Shown: positions 1-10,040 of the stretch, piece by piece | How the letters are laid out: each line of letters opens with the position of its first letter | Numbering within the stretch: the stretch's first letter is position 1 | NCBI GenBank assembly: GCA_025965315.1 | Contig: JAOPXD010000033.1 | Span: 1 to 32,080, forward strand | Direction of reading: 5' to 3' | DNA: 32,080 bases | From: Marmoricola sp. | Lineage (GTDB): Bacteria > Actinomycetota > Actinomycetes > Propionibacteriales > Nocardioidaceae | Made by a program: the position numbers and the translations under genes | Notes under the pieces: generated by a model | The model's input: only the letters and a program-made list of their open reading frames with translations | What the model was told of the DNA's origin: nothing | The model's database searches: none

Positions 1-416
1 CGCAGCCGCAGGGCGGCGTTCGGGCCGCTACGACGCAGGTCGAGGTAGCGGTGCCGCAGCCGCGCTTCCTCGCCCACGTCGACGTGGTCGTCGATCGGGA
101 ACGGGAGCGTGGCAGCCTCGCTGAGCACCTCGATGTCGGAGGCGACCACCTCGACCTCGCCGGTGGGCAGGTTCGGGTTCACGTTGTGGGCGTCGCGCGC
201 GACCACCTCACCGACGACCTTGAGGCAGTACTCGTTGCGCAGCCGGTGCGCGACCTCGTCATCCCGGATGACCACCTGGACGAGCCCGCTGGCCTCGCGC
301 AGGTCGATGAATGCCACTCCACCGTGATCGCGTCGGCTCGCCACCCATCCGGCGAGGGTGACAGTCTGGCCGACGTGCTCGGCGCGCAGTGCGCCGGCGT
401 CGTGGGTGCGGATCAC
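1..416 (-). CDS. aspS: Aspartyl-tRNA synthetase, N-terminal part (cut by window edge)
   Basis: Charges tRNA-Asp (or tRNA-Asp/Asn in non-discriminating forms) in the cytoplasm. Only the first ~138 residues are in the window; the 3' end lies off the left edge. The visible part begins [19 protein letters not shown] and continues with the OB-fold anticodon-binding domain ([19 protein letters not shown], then LVQVVIRD), which is typical of bacterial AspRS. It ends entering the class II catalytic domain (RHRYLDLRR). The start is a GTG whose first bases overlap the hisS stop codon (GTGA at 413-416), so translation is probably coupled to hisS. The hisS-aspS order is common in bacteria. Identity is secure. 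Confidence 0.95.
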   Translation of the reverse strand, partial: MIRTHDAGALRAEHVGQTVTLAGWVASRRDHGGVAFIDLREASGLVQVVIRDDEVAHRLRNEYCLKVVGEVVARDAHNVNPNLPTGEVEVVASDIEVLSEAATLPFPIDDHVDVGEEARLRHRYLDLRRSGPNAALRL

Positions 417-1672
417 GGGAGTAGCTCCTTGAGGTGGTCGATCACTGAAGTCAGGGGTACCGCGGCCTGTTCACCGCTGTCCATTGCTTTGATCTGGCAC
501 TCGTCGGCCTCGAGGTCGCGCTCGCCGATCACGATCACGTACGGCGCGCCCGAACGGTCCGCGCCCTTCATGGCGCCCTTCAGCCCCCGGGAGCCGAACG
601 ACAGGTCGGTCCGGATGCCGGCGCGGCGCAGCTCGGTGACCAGCAGGGCGGCCCGGGTACGGGCCTCGCCGAGCGGGACGACGTACACGTCGAGCGAGCG
701 AGCCGGACCGGGCGTGAGGCCCTCGGCCTGGCAGGCCAGGAAGGTACGGTCGATGCCCAGCCCGAAGCCGATCCCGGACAGCTCCTGACCGCCGAGCTGG
801 GCCATCAGGCCGTCGTAGCGGCCGCCGCCGCCGATGCCCGACTGGGCGCCGAGGCCGTCGTGGACGAACTCGAACGTCGTCCGGGTGTAGTAGTCGAGCC
901 CCCGCACCATCCGCTTGTTGATGAAGTAGGTGACCTCGTTGGCGTCGAGGTAGCCGCGGACGGAGACGAAGTGCTCCGAGCACGACGCGCAGAGGTGGTC
1001 GAGCATCAAGGGAGCGTCGGTGAGCTGGGCCTGCACCTCGGGGCGCTTGTCGTCGAGCACCCGCAGCGGGTTGATCCGCGCGCGGTCCCGGGTGGCCTCG
1101 TCGAGGTCGAGTCCGTCGAGGAAGGCGACCAGGAGCTCGCGGTAGGCAGGCCTGTCCTCGGCACACCCGAGCGAGGTCAGCTCGAGGCGGTAGCCGGTCA
1201 GACCCAGCGAGCGGTACCCGTCGTCGGCGATCGTGATCACCTCGGCATCCAGGGCCGGGTCGTCGGACCCGATCGCCTCGATGCCGAACTGCTGGAGCTG
1301 GCGGTAACGGCCGTGCTGCGGACGCTCGGCCCGGAAGAACTGCCCGCGGTACCAGAGCTTGACCGGGAGCTGACCGCGGTCGAGGCCGTGCTCGATCACC
1401 GACCGCATCACGCCCGCCGTGCCCTCGGGCCGCAGCGTCAACGACCGGTTGCCGCGATCGGTGAAGGTGTACATCTCCTTGCTCACCACGTCGGTGGACT
1501 CACCGACACCGCGCACGAAGAGGCTGGTGTCCTCGAAGACGGGCAGCTCGATGTAGCCGTAGCCGGCCAAGATGGCTGGAGCGGCCAGCGCCTCGTGCAC
1601 GGCGAGGAACGTCGCCGAGTCGGGCGGCAGGTACTCCGGCACCCCCTTGGGCGCGGCGAGACGGTCGTTCAT
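413..1672 (-). CDS. hisS: Histidyl-tRNA synthetase
   Basis: Charges tRNA-His with histidine. The product is 419 residues, normal for the family, starting [17 protein letters not shown]. Class II motifs are visible: [12 protein letters not shown] (motif 2 area), QQFGIEAIG, the histidine-specific [13 protein letters not shown], and the glycine-rich [12 protein letters not shown] near the active site. A C-terminal anticodon-binding domain follows ([10 protein letters not shown] to the end). The reading frame stays open far upstream, but the ATG at 1672 matches the family N-terminus and overlaps the preceding hydrolase stop by one base (TGATG). It lies in an operon with the hydrolase upstream and aspS downstream. 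Confidence 0.97.
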   Translation of the reverse strand: MNDRLAAPKGVPEYLPPDSATFLAVHEALAAPAILAGYGYIELPVFEDTSLFVRGVGESTDVVSKEMYTFTDRGNRSLTLRPEGTAGVMRSVIEHGLDRGQLPVKLWYRGQFFRAERPQHGRYRQLQQFGIEAIGSDDPALDAEVITIADDGYRSLGLTGYRLELTSLGCAEDRPAYRELLVAFLDGLDLDEATRDRARINPLRVLDDKRPEVQAQLTDAPLMLDHLCASCSEHFVSVRGYLDANEVTYFINKRMVRGLDYYTRTTFEFVHDGLGAQSGIGGGGRYDGLMAQLGGQELSGIGFGLGIDRTFLACQAEGLTPGPARSLDVYVVPLGEARTRAALLVTELRRAGIRTDLSFGSRGLKGAMKGADRSGAPYVIVIGERDLEADECQIKAMDSGEQAAVPLTSVIDHLKELLP

Positions 1673-2391
1673 CAGAGCCCCCGGGTGATCGGAGGGACGC
1701 TGGGCTCGTCGGGATTGTCGATCAGGTCGAGCAGGTACGGGTTGGTGAGGCGCTCCTGGCCGATCGAGGTCTGCTCGCCGTGACCGGGCAGGACCACGAT
1801 GTTGTCGGCCAGCGTCAGCACCTTGGTCCGCAGGCTGCGCAGCATCGTCGGGTGGTCGCCCCCGGGCAGGTCGGTCCGGCCGATCGAGCCCTGGAACAGC
1901 AGGTCGCCGGAGAACAGCACCGACTCGATGTCCTGCTCGGCATACGGCGCTCGGAAGGTCACCGAGCCGGCCGTGTGCCCGGGCGTGTGATCCACCAGGA
2001 ACTCCAGTCCGGCCAGCGTCAGGGTCTGCCCGTCGGCGAGCTCCTCGACCCGGTCCGGCTCCGCGAACTCGTACTTCCCGCCGAGCATCATCGCCGTCGT
2101 CTCCGCGGACATCCCCGACATCGGGTCCGCGAGCAGGTGCCGATCGTTCGGGTGGATGTACGCCGTGGCGTCGTAGGTTCCCGCCACCGGTGCCACGCAC
2201 CACATGTGGTCGACGTGGCCGTGGGTGACCAGCACCGAGACCGGCTTCAGGCGGTGCTCGCGGATGACGGAGTCGACACCGGCCGCCGCGTCCTTGCCGG
2301 GATCGATCACCACGCACTCGGCGCCCGCACCCGTCGCCACCACGTAGCAGTTGGTGCCCCACGGCCCGGCTGGAAAGCCTGCGATCAGCAC
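1672..2391 (-). CDS. Metallo-beta-lactamase-fold hydrolase (glyoxalase II-like)
   Basis: Predicted cytoplasmic zinc hydrolase of 239 residues, related to hydroxyacylglutathione hydrolases (YcbL/GloB-like). The signature HxHxDH is at residues 57-62 (THGHVDH). Further metal ligands are expected in [28 protein letters not shown] and LPGHGEQT. Translation starts at a GTG preceded by a good Shine-Dalgarno sequence (AGGAGAG). An equivalent gene sits just upstream of hisS in Mycobacterium tuberculosis (Rv2581c), which supports it as a backbone gene. The physiological thioester or other substrate cannot be read from the sequence. Confidence 0.88.
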   Translation of the reverse strand: MLIAGFPAGPWGTNCYVVATGAGAECVVIDPGKDAAAGVDSVIREHRLKPVSVLVTHGHVDHMWCVAPVAGTYDATAYIHPNDRHLLADPMSGMSAETTAMMLGGKYEFAEPDRVEELADGQTLTLAGLEFLVDHTPGHTAGSVTFRAPYAEQDIESVLFSGDLLFQGSIGRTDLPGGDHPTMLRSLRTKVLTLADNIVVLPGHGEQTSIGQERLTNPYLLDLIDNPDEPSVPPITRGL

Positions 2392-2467
2392 TGGTGTCTC
2401 TCCTGCAAACGGGGGGTGGATGAACGGGCCCCAGCCTACTGGCCAGGGTCGTGGTGCCCGTCATGCG

Positions 2468-2473
2468 TACGAT
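2468..2473 (+). promoter_or_regulatory. Candidate -10 element for the DUF349 gene
   Basis: TACGAT matches the actinobacterial TANNNT -10 consensus and lies about 55 bases before the GTG at 2529. A start site near 2480 would leave the upstream in-frame ATG codons (2463, 2472) outside the message, which favours the GTG start. No clear -35 box is visible. Confidence 0.35.
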
Positions 2474-2528
2474 GAACCCCGCAACGAATGCTCCAGTGGA
2501 GCGATCACCGACAGAGGGGCCACACACC

Positions 2529-3770
2529 GTGACCGCGCAGGGCAACGAAGACGACAGCTTCGGCCGCGTCGATGCAGACGGCACCGTCTACGTCCGCGTA
2601 GGAACCGAGGAGCGGGTCGTCGGCCAGTACCCCGAAGGCACTCCCGAGGAGGCCCTGGCGTTCTTCACCAGGCGCTACGAGGCGATCGCGTTCGAGGTGC
2701 AGCTGCTCGAGCAGCGGGTCCGTTCGGGCGCGATGTCCCCCGACGAAGCCACGTCCTCGATCAAGCGCGTCTCGGCCCAGCTGGTCGAGCCCAACGCCGT
2801 CGGCGACATCACCAGCCTGGTCGGCCGTCTCAACGCCCTGAAGCCCGTGATCGGTATCCAGCGCGGGCACCGCCGCGAGGAACGCTCCAAGAAGATCGAG
2901 GAGTCCCGCGACCGCAAGAACGCGATCGTTGCCGAGGCCGAGAAGATCGCCGCCGGCACCGACTGGCGCAACGGCGCGAACCGGCTGCGCGACCTCCTCG
3001 CGGAGTGGAAGGACCTCCCCCGGCTCGAGAAGTCAGCCGACGACGAGCTCTGGCACCGGTTCTCGGGTGCCCGGACCACCTACACCCGCGCCCGCAAGGC
3101 CCACTTCGCAGTGATGACCGAGCAGCGCGACGGCGCCCGCGTCATCAAGGAGCGGCTGGTCAAGGACGCCGAAGCCCTCGCGACCTCCACCGACTGGGCC
3201 GGTACGTCGACCAAGTACCGCAACCTGATGTCGGACTGGAAGGCGGCCGGTCCCGCGCCGAAGGACGTTGACGACGCCCTCTGGAAGCGCTTCCGCGGGG
3301 CCCAGGACGTCTTCTTCGGCGCCCGCGATGCGGACAACGCGAAGACCGACGAGGAGTTCGCGGCAAACGCGGTCGTCAAGGAAGCCCTCCTCGTCGAGGC
3401 TGAAGCCCTCCTCCCGGTCACCGATCTGGCAGCGGCGAAGAAGGCGTTCCGCGAGATCGGCGAGCGCTGGGAAGCCGCCGGCAAGGTCCCCCGCGAACAG
3501 ATCAAGACCCTCGAAGCGCGCATCCGCAAGGTCGAGCAGGAGATCCGCGGTCTCGAAGAGGCGCAGTGGAACAAGTCCGACCCGGAGAAGTCCGCCCGTG
3601 CCGACGGCATGGTCGGCCAGCTCGAGGACGCCATCGCCAAGATCGAGGCCGACGTCGAGAAGGCCCGGGCCGCCGGGAACGACAAGAAGGTCAAGGACCT
3701 CGAGGAGAACCTCGAATCACGCCGCGCATTCTTGGAGATGGCGAAGAAGACGGCGTCAGAGTTCAGCTGA
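2529..3770 (+). CDS. DUF349 repeat protein, coiled coil
   Basis: A 413-residue, highly charged, mostly alpha-helical protein with three consecutive DUF349-type repeats at about residues 124-195, 205-270 and 285-345. Each repeat has the pattern of a helix, TDW or TDL, then W(K/E) followed by basic helices (for example [32 protein letters not shown]). The C-terminus (about 345-410) looks like a coiled coil. The molecular function of the family is not established. The GTG start is chosen because a purine-rich site (AGAGGGG) sits 9 bases upstream. The gene runs opposite to its neighbours, between hydrolase and rsh, in the slot taken by ppiB in Mycobacterium tuberculosis. Confidence 0.88.
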   Translation: MTAQGNEDDSFGRVDADGTVYVRVGTEERVVGQYPEGTPEEALAFFTRRYEAIAFEVQLLEQRVRSGAMSPDEATSSIKRVSAQLVEPNAVGDITSLVGRLNALKPVIGIQRGHRREERSKKIEESRDRKNAIVAEAEKIAAGTDWRNGANRLRDLLAEWKDLPRLEKSADDELWHRFSGARTTYTRARKAHFAVMTEQRDGARVIKERLVKDAEALATSTDWAGTSTKYRNLMSDWKAAGPAPKDVDDALWKRFRGAQDVFFGARDADNAKTDEEFAANAVVKEALLVEAEALLPVTDLAAAKKAFREIGERWEAAGKVPREQIKTLEARIRKVEQEIRGLEEAQWNKSDPEKSARADGMVGQLEDAIAKIEADVEKARAAGNDKKVKDLEENLESRRAFLEMAKKTASEFS

Positions 3771-4012
3771 CCCAGTTCGGGCCAGAGTTGGCTTTTCCTA
3801 CCCACCAGGGTGAGCCGTAAGCGCGGGCTGGGACGGGCAGGGCCCGGAGCGGCCAGCATCAAGCGCAGCGCGGCGACACGAAACAGGGCCGGCGGCAGCG
3901 AAGCAGACGGGGTGTCGACGCGGTAAGCCGATGGCGCGAGGAGTGCTGGCCGGCACAGCCCGCACCCCGGACCACGAAGCCGCCCGCAGGGCAAACGCCG
4001 AAGGCGCCGCGA
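3771..4012. other. Convergent intergenic region with weak hairpins
   Basis: This 242-base gap lies between the converging ends of the DUF349 gene and rsh. No plausible gene was found. On the minus strand, just after the rsh stop, there are two small hairpins: CGCC-TTC-GGCG (3996-4006, extendable by two G-U pairs and followed by TT) and GCCC-TGC-GGGC next to it. They could be a weak rsh terminator; no strong U-tract is present. Confidence 0.3.
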
Positions 4013-6415
4013 TCAGTGGGTCACGCGATAAGCGTCGAACACCCCGTCGACCGACCGCACAGCCTTCAAGATCGCCCCCAGGTGCTTGGGATCCCCCATC
4101 TCGAAGGCGAACTTGCTCTTGGCTACGCGGTCGCGGCTGGTGCTCAACGACGCCGACAGGATGTTCACGTGCTGGTCGGAGAGGACCAGGGTGATGTCGG
4201 AGAGCAGCCGGGCGCGGTCGAGGGCCTCGACCATGATCTGGACGAGGAACGTCGAGGTGGAGGTCGGCGCCCACTCGACCTCGACGAGGCGTTCGGGCTG
4301 GCCGAGCAGGGCGGACGCGTTGGTGCAGTCGCGGCGGTGCACCGAGACACCGGAACCGCGGGTGACGAAGCCGAGGATCTCGTCGCCGGGGACCGGCGTA
4401 CAGCACTTGGCGAGCTTGACCAGGACGTCGGAGGCGCCGAGGACGATGATTCCGGAGTCGCCCGCGGTCTTCTGCGGGCGGCGGGGTCGGGTGATCGTGA
4501 CGGTCTCGGCCATGTCCTCCGCGGCACCGTCGGTACCGCCGAAGACCTCGATCACCTTGCGCACGACCGCCTGCGCGCCGAGGTTGCCCTCACCCACTGC
4601 GGCGTACAGGGCTGAGACGTCGGCCAGACGGAGCTCGTGCGCGACCTGGGTCAGGGAGTCGTGGGTCATCACCCGCTTGAGCGAGACCCCCTCCTTGCGC
4701 ATCAGCCGGGCGATCGCGTCCTTGCCGTGCTCGATCGCCTCTTCGCGACGCTCCTTGGTGAACCAGTGCCGGATCTTGCTGCGCGCGCGCGGCGATTGCA
4801 CGAACCCGAGCCAGTCCCTGCTCGGACCGGCGTTCGGTGACTTCGAGGTGAAGACCTCGACGACGTCGCCGTGCTCCAGCTTGGACTCGAGCGGCACCAG
4901 CCGACCGTTCACCCGGGCTCCGATGGTGTGGTGGCCGACCTCGGTGTGCACGGCGTACGCGAAGTCGATCGCGGTCGAACCGGTCGGCAGTCCAATCACA
5001 TCACCGCGCGGGGTGAACACGTAGACCTCGGCCGCGTTGATCTCGAAGCGCAGCGACTCCAGGAACTCGCCCGGATCGTCGACCTCGCTCTGCCAGTCGA
5101 GCAGCTGGCGCACCCAGGGCATGTCGCTGGAGGCCGTCTCGGCGAGGGTCTTGTCGGTGTCGACGCCGGAGCGGACGTCCTCCTTGTACTTCCAGTGCGC
5201 GGCGACGCCGTACTCGGCACGGCGGTGCATCGCGAAGGTGCGCACCTGCATCTCGACGGCCTTGCCCGAAGGGCCGATCACCGTCGTGTGCAGGGACTGG
5301 TACATGTTGAACTTCGGCATCGCGACGAAGTCCTTGAAGCGTCCGGGGATCGGGTTCCAGCGGTTGTGCAGCACCCCGAGGACGCCGTAGCAGTCCGGGT
5401 CGGACTCGACCAGGATCCGGATCCCGACCAGGTCGTAGATGTCGGTGAACTCGCGGCCGCCGTGGATCATCTTCTGGTAGATCGAGTAGTAGTGCTTCGG
5501 CCGACCGGTGACCCGCGCCTTGATCTTGGCGGTCTTCAGGTCGGTCTCGACGACGTCGATCACCTGGCGCATGAATTGGTCGCGGGACGGCGACCGATCG
5601 GCGACCATCCGCACGATCTCGTCGTAGATCTTCGGGTGCAGGGTGGCGAAGGCCAGGTCCTCCAGCTCCCACTTGATCGTGTTCATGCCGAGCCGGTGCG
5701 CGAGCGGCGCGAAGATCTCCAGGGTCTCGCGGGACTTGCGTTCCTGGGTCTCGGCCTTGACGTAGCGCAGGGTGCGCATGTTGTGCAGCCGGTCGGCGAG
5801 CTTGATGACCAGGACCCGGATGTCGCGGCTCATCGCGACGATCATCTTGCGGATGGTCTCGGCCTGCGCGGTGTCGCCGTACTTGACCTTGTCGAGCTTG
5901 GTGACGCCGTCGACGAGCAGCGCCACCTCGTCGCCGAAGTCCTTGCGCAGCTGCTCGAGCGTGTACTCGGTGTCCTCGACGGTGTCGTGGAGCAAGGACG
6001 CGACCAGGGTCGGCTCGGTCATGCCGATGTCGGCCAGGATCGTGGTCACCGCGAGCGGGTGGGTGATGTAGGGGTCACCGCTCTTGCGCATCTGCCCGCG
6101 GTGGTGGAGCTCTGCGGTGACGTAGGCGCGTTCGAGCAGCGCCAGGTCAGCCTTCGGGTGGTTGGTCCGTACGGCGCGGAACAACGGTTCGAGCTCCGGG
6201 TTGCCGACCTGCTTGCTGGTGCCGATCCTGGCCAGGCGCGCGCGGACGCCGCGGCCACCGGTGAGCACCGGAGCCTCCCTGGCCTCGGGCGGGCCGGGAC
6301 GTGACGAGAGTGCCGGACCGAGTACGTCGGAGACCACCGGGAGCGGCTCCGCCGGCGTCCCGGGCTCGTCGGGGTCAGCGGGCAGTGCGTCCGCGATCAC
6401 CCGTTCGTCCGACAT
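4013..6415 (-). CDS. rsh: Bifunctional (p)ppGpp synthetase/hydrolase (RelA/SpoT)
   Basis: Makes and degrades the stringent-response alarmone (p)ppGpp. The 800-residue protein has the full long-RSH layout. An N-terminal tail of ~65 residues rich in Pro, Glu and Asp comes first. The HD hydrolase domain has H143-D144 ([12 protein letters not shown]) and [12 protein letters not shown] with D208. The synthetase domain includes [13 protein letters not shown] and [18 protein letters not shown] domain begins at [17 protein letters not shown], followed by a helical/conserved-cysteine region ([15 protein letters not shown]) and a C-terminal ACT domain. Both catalytic domains look intact, so it should be bifunctional. 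apt lies directly upstream, as in Mycobacterium, but rsh also has its own candidate promoter. Confidence 0.97.
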   Translation of the reverse strand: MSDERVIADALPADPDEPGTPAEPLPVVSDVLGPALSSRPGPPEAREAPVLTGGRGVRARLARIGTSKQVGNPELEPLFRAVRTNHPKADLALLERAYVTAELHHRGQMRKSGDPYITHPLAVTTILADIGMTEPTLVASLLHDTVEDTEYTLEQLRKDFGDEVALLVDGVTKLDKVKYGDTAQAETIRKMIVAMSRDIRVLVIKLADRLHNMRTLRYVKAETQERKSRETLEIFAPLAHRLGMNTIKWELEDLAFATLHPKIYDEIVRMVADRSPSRDQFMRQVIDVVETDLKTAKIKARVTGRPKHYYSIYQKMIHGGREFTDIYDLVGIRILVESDPDCYGVLGVLHNRWNPIPGRFKDFVAMPKFNMYQSLHTTVIGPSGKAVEMQVRTFAMHRRAEYGVAAHWKYKEDVRSGVDTDKTLAETASSDMPWVRQLLDWQSEVDDPGEFLESLRFEINAAEVYVFTPRGDVIGLPTGSTAIDFAYAVHTEVGHHTIGARVNGRLVPLESKLEHGDVVEVFTSKSPNAGPSRDWLGFVQSPRARSKIRHWFTKERREEAIEHGKDAIARLMRKEGVSLKRVMTHDSLTQVAHELRLADVSALYAAVGEGNLGAQAVVRKVIEVFGGTDGAAEDMAETVTITRPRRPQKTAGDSGIIVLGASDVLVKLAKCCTPVPGDEILGFVTRGSGVSVHRRDCTNASALLGQPERLVEVEWAPTSTSTFLVQIMVEALDRARLLSDITLVLSDQHVNILSASLSTSRDRVAKSKFAFEMGDPKHLGAILKAVRSVDGVFDAYRVTH

Positions 6416-6421
6416 GTACTC

Positions 6422-6427
6422 AGTCTA
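6422..6427 (-). promoter_or_regulatory. Candidate -10 of a leaderless rsh promoter
   Basis: On the minus strand TAGACT is followed by six bases (GAGTAC) and then the rsh ATG. A -10 element at this distance would start transcription at or next to the A of the start codon. No conventional ribosome binding site is visible. It would allow rsh expression independent of apt. Confidence 0.5.
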
Positions 6428-6452
6428 GGGCGTGATCCTCGGCCCCGAAGGG

Positions 6453-6998
6453 TCAGAGCGTGCGCAGCGCGACCAGGGCGGTGTCGCCCAGGGCAGCCCG
6501 GCCGGGCAGGAACGAGAGCTCCATCAGCACGGCGAGAGCATGCACGTGCGCACCGCAGCGCTCGACGAGCTCCCGGGTCGCTGCAGCGGTCCCCCCGGTA
6601 GCGAGCACGTCGTCGACGAGCAGGACCTGCTCCCCTGGTGCGAGGGCGTCGGTGTGCAGCTCGATGGTGGCCTCGCCGTACTCGAGGGCGTAGCTGACCG
6701 AGTAGGTCTGCGCCGGGAGCTTGCCGGCCTTGCGCACCGGCACGAAGCCGACGCCCAGCGCCAGCGCCACCGGGGCAGCCAGGATGAACCCGCGCGCTTC
6801 CATTCCGATGACCTTGTCGACGACGACGGCACCTGACTCGTCACGGCCGGCATCGGCAAGCGCCTGGACGACGGCGGTGAATCCGGCGTGGTCAGCCAGC
6901 AGCGGCGTGATGTCCTTGAACAGCACACCGGGCTGCGGGAAGTCGGGGACGTCCCGGATCAGTCGGTCGAGCAGTTCATCCAGGTCCGGGCTCGTCAC
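6453..6998 (-). CDS. apt: Adenine phosphoribosyltransferase
   Basis: Salvages adenine to AMP using PRPP. The protein is 181 residues, normal length. The N-terminal FPQPGVLFKDITPLL is the typical Apt signature, and the PRPP-binding loop is at residues 126-138 (LLVDDVLATGGTA). IGMEARGFILAAP and RKAGKLPAQTYSVSY match the family. The start is GTG within a GTGA overlap with the secF stop (6995-6998), indicating translational coupling. The secD-secF-apt-rsh order is conserved in actinobacteria. Confidence 0.97.
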   Translation of the reverse strand: MTSPDLDELLDRLIRDVPDFPQPGVLFKDITPLLADHAGFTAVVQALADAGRDESGAVVVDKVIGMEARGFILAAPVALALGVGFVPVRKAGKLPAQTYSVSYALEYGEATIELHTDALAPGEQVLLVDDVLATGGTAAATRELVERCGAHVHALAVLMELSFLPGRAALGDTALVALRTL

Positions 6999-8230
6999 TT
7001 GCCACGCTTCGAGCGCGGCTGGCGGGTCGGCTGCGGACGGTGCGCCGAGCCGGACTGCTCGATCGGTGCCTTCGCCTCCGGGACGACACGGCCACTGCCG
7101 GTGGCGCTCGGACGCGTCGACGGCGCCACGAACGGGGTGCGTGCGACGGTGTCCCCCTCGGACAGCTCGCCTGCGGGACCCTCCGGGCTCTCGCTGATCG
7201 GAAGGTCCTCGCTGAACGACGGGACGCTGGCGTAGCGGTCCGCGTCACGGCGCTGGCGAGCCTTGGCCCGTCGGTCCTGCTCGGTGATCGCCTGCTCGCG
7301 CGACTTCAGCTGCGCGAGCAGCGGGGTGGCGATGAAGATCGAGGAGTAGGTACCAGCAGCCATACCGACGAACAGCGCGAGCGCGAGGTCCTTCAGCGGG
7401 CCGGAGCCGAGCTGGAACACACCGACGTACAGGAGCGACGCCACCGGCAGCAGCGCCACGATCGAGGTGTTCACCGAGCGGACCAGCGTCTGGTTGACCG
7501 CGAGGTTCGCCAGCTCGCCGTAGGTACGCCGGCTGCTGCTCTGGTTCTTGGTGTTCTCGCGGATCTTGTCGAACACCACGACGGTGTCGTACAGCGAGAA
7601 CCCGAGGATCGTCAGGATGCCGGTGACGGTGGCAGGGGTGACCTCGAACCCGGACAGCGCGTAGACGCCCACGGTGATCACGAGGTCGTGCGCCAGCGCT
7701 ACGAGCGCGGCGATGGCCATCTTCCACTCACGGAAGTACGCCCAGATGAACAGCATCACCAGGACCAGGAAGATGATCAGGGCGTCGATGGCCCGATCCG
7801 CGACGTCCTTGCCCCAGCTCGCTCCGACCTCCGACGTCGAGATGTTCGAGATGGGCACGCCGACGGACTTGGAGATCGCTGCCGCCACGATGTTCGCGTC
7901 CTTGGGCGACATCACCTCCAACGTCGCCATGATCGCCTTGGGTGCGGTGACCACGGTCGGACTCGCAGCCTGCTTGATCCCGGTGCCGGCGGCAGCGTCC
8001 CGGATCTTGTTGACGTTGGCCTGGGTCGCCTGGGAGTGCGGCAGCGAGACGGTGTACTCGACGCCGCCCTTGAACTCGATACCGAGGTTGAGGCCGCGGG
8101 TCAGGAGACCACTGGCGGCGGCGATCACGATGACACCGGAGATCGCGTACCAGAGCCACTTGCGACCGACGAAGTTGACCGAGACCCGGCCTTCGTAGAG
8201 ATCGTTTCCGAGCCTGCTGAACTTGCCCAT
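6995..8230 (-). CDS. secF: Protein translocase subunit SecF
   Basis: Membrane partner of SecD that uses the proton-motive force to help complete Sec export. The 411-residue product starts MGKFSRLGNDLYEGR. It has a first membrane helix at about residues 26-44, the family motif GIEFKGGVEYTV, a periplasmic domain, and a five-helix C-terminal half including LGFSLYDTVVVFDKIREN and the final TM region. The last ~80 residues are charged and probably disordered. The frame is open upstream inside secD, but the ATG at 8230 overlaps the secD stop by one base (TGATG) and matches the family start. Confidence 0.96.
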   Translation of the reverse strand: MGKFSRLGNDLYEGRVSVNFVGRKWLWYAISGVIVIAAASGLLTRGLNLGIEFKGGVEYTVSLPHSQATQANVNKIRDAAAGTGIKQAASPTVVTAPKAIMATLEVMSPKDANIVAAAISKSVGVPISNISTSEVGASWGKDVADRAIDALIIFLVLVMLFIWAYFREWKMAIAALVALAHDLVITVGVYALSGFEVTPATVTGILTILGFSLYDTVVVFDKIRENTKNQSSSRRTYGELANLAVNQTLVRSVNTSIVALLPVASLLYVGVFQLGSGPLKDLALALFVGMAAGTYSSIFIATPLLAQLKSREQAITEQDRRAKARQRRDADRYASVPSFSEDLPISESPEGPAGELSEGDTVARTPFVAPSTRPSATGSGRVVPEAKAPIEQSGSAHRPQPTRQPRSKRGK

Positions 8231-10026
8231 CAGACTGCCTCTCCCGCGAGTCCCTGCACGGCCGGTCGGCCGTCGATGCCGAGCGTCTCCGGCGAGAGCC
8301 CCGACCAGCGGCCACCCTCGTTGAAGTACTTGCGCTTGGCGAGGAGCGTGACCGTGGGCTTGGTGAACCAGAAGAACACCACGATGTCGATGATCGTGCT
8401 GATCCCGAGCGCGAACGCGAACCCGCGGACAACACCGATCGCGAAGATGTACAGCACGACGGCCGCGAGCAGCGAGACACCGTCCGCAGCCAGGCAGGTG
8501 TTCCGGGCACGGACCCATCCGGCCTCGACCGCGACCCGCATGGACTTGCCGAACCGCATCTCGTCACGGATGCGTTCGAAGTAGACGATGAACGAGTCCG
8601 CGGTGATACCCACCGCCACGATCAGTCCGGCGATACCGGGCAGCGTCAAGGTGAATCCAGCCGCCTTCGCCAGGACGAGCACGGTCGCATAGGTCACGGC
8701 CCCGGCCACGACCAGCGACGAGATCACGACGAATCCGAGACCGCGGTAGTAGAGCAGGCAGTAGAGCATCACGATCAGCATGCCGATGATGCCCGCCGCA
8801 ATGCCTGCCGAGAGCTGGTCGCCGGCCAGGGTGGCGCCGATCACCTCGACCCGCACGTCCGGGTCGAACCGGATCGGGAGGGCGCCGAACTTGAGCGAGT
8901 TCGACAGCGACTTCGCGCTCGACTCGGTGAAGCTGCCGGTGATCTGTGCGGTGCCGTCACTGATCACGCCGTCGAAGCCGGGCGAGGAGAGCACCTGACC
9001 GTCCAGGACGATCGCGAACCGGCCGCCGTTGGAGAACAGCGCGCGGCTGATGGTCGCGAAGGTCCCCCGAGCACTGCCCTTGAGGGTCAGGTTGACGGCC
9101 CACGCGGTCGAGCTCTGCGGGATCCCGTAGGACGCGCTCTTCAGCGAGGTGCCCTCGATGACGGGCTTGGAGAGCAGGTACTTGTTGCCGTCGGAGTCGC
9201 AGGTGATCAGCGGCTCGGTAGCGCTGTCAGGGATCGGCGAGGTCGAGCCCTTCGACGGGCAGACGTACTGGGCGAATTTGCCGAGCCACAAGTCACCGGG
9301 GTTCGACGCCCAGGCCAGCGGGTCGTTGACCGACGCCCCCGCGGTCGTGCTGGGAGTCGCCGCCGTGGTCGGCGTCCCCGTCGTCGGCAGGCCGGTCGAG
9401 GCGCCCGTCGGAGTCGCCGTCGGCGTGGTGGAGGCCGTCGGCTTCTTGGTCGCCTTGGACGTCGGCTTCTTGTGCGCACCGAACACGTAGTCCGGTGCCG
9501 GGCGCGGGTTCGGGGTCGCTGTCTTCTCCGAGGTCTTCGGAGTGGTCGAGCTCGTCGGCGTACCGGTCGGCGTCGGGGTTGCGGTCCCCGTCGCGTTGCC
9601 GGTCGGTGTCGCAGTGGGCGACGGGGTTGTCGTCGCTGGCACACCCGAAGCGATCACCGGGTTGCCGCCGGAGGTCGCGACCAGCCGGAACCGGAGCTGA
9701 GCGGTCCGCTTCACGGAGTCCACGAGGTCCTGGCGGTTCTTGCCCGGGATCTCGACCACGATGTTCCTGTTGCCCTGGGTGGTCACCTGGGCTTCCACCA
9801 CGCCGCTGCCGTTGACCCGGTTCTCGATGATCGACGCTGCTTCCTTCAGCTTGTCGGGGGTGACGTCCTTGCTGGTCGCCACCAGCGTCAGCTGGGTACC
9901 ACCCGAGAGGTCGAGACCCAGCTGGGGCTTGAAGGTGCCGCCGAGTGCGGCGAGCCCGTAGAGCACTGCTACTGAGATGAAGAAGATCAGTAGTGTGCGT
10001 CCCGGGCGGGACGTCTTCTTAGCCAC
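8230..10026 (-). CDS. secD: Protein translocase subunit SecD with Pro/Thr-rich insert
   Basis: Works with SecF and YajC in late steps of Sec-dependent export. The 598-residue protein has an N-terminal membrane helix (about 11-30), the QLGLDLSGGTQLTL motif, an extracytoplasmic domain, and C-terminal membrane helices including the family signature GLIVAVGITADSFIVYFERIRDE. An insert of about 100 residues rich in Pro, Thr, Ala and Ser (131-232) interrupts the extracytoplasmic part. Start is GTG; a GAGGAG sequence lies 11 bases upstream. It sits 14 bases downstream of yajC and overlaps secF by one base. Confidence 0.96.
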   Translation of the reverse strand: MAKKTSRPGRTLLIFFISVAVLYGLAALGGTFKPQLGLDLSGGTQLTLVATSKDVTPDKLKEAASIIENRVNGSGVVEAQVTTQGNRNIVVEIPGKNRQDLVDSVKRTAQLRFRLVATSGGNPVIASGVPATTTPSPTATPTGNATGTATPTPTGTPTSSTTPKTSEKTATPNPRPAPDYVFGAHKKPTSKATKKPTASTTPTATPTGASTGLPTTGTPTTAATPSTTAGASVNDPLAWASNPGDLWLGKFAQYVCPSKGSTSPIPDSATEPLITCDSDGNKYLLSKPVIEGTSLKSASYGIPQSSTAWAVNLTLKGSARGTFATISRALFSNGGRFAIVLDGQVLSSPGFDGVISDGTAQITGSFTESSAKSLSNSLKFGALPIRFDPDVRVEVIGATLAGDQLSAGIAAGIIGMLIVMLYCLLYYRGLGFVVISSLVVAGAVTYATVLVLAKAAGFTLTLPGIAGLIVAVGITADSFIVYFERIRDEMRFGKSMRVAVEAGWVRARNTCLAADGVSLLAAVVLYIFAIGVVRGFAFALGISTIIDIVVFFWFTKPTVTLLAKRKYFNEGGRWSGLSPETLGIDGRPAVQGLAGEAV

Positions 10027-10040
10027 GGTCCAGCGTCTCC

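Noticed and set aside
1673-2584. Upstream in-frame extension of hisS to a 723-residue product
   Set aside because: The extra N-terminus runs through the metallo-beta-lactamase gene in another frame and is Arg/Pro/Gly-rich. The ATG at 1672 matches HisRS starts.
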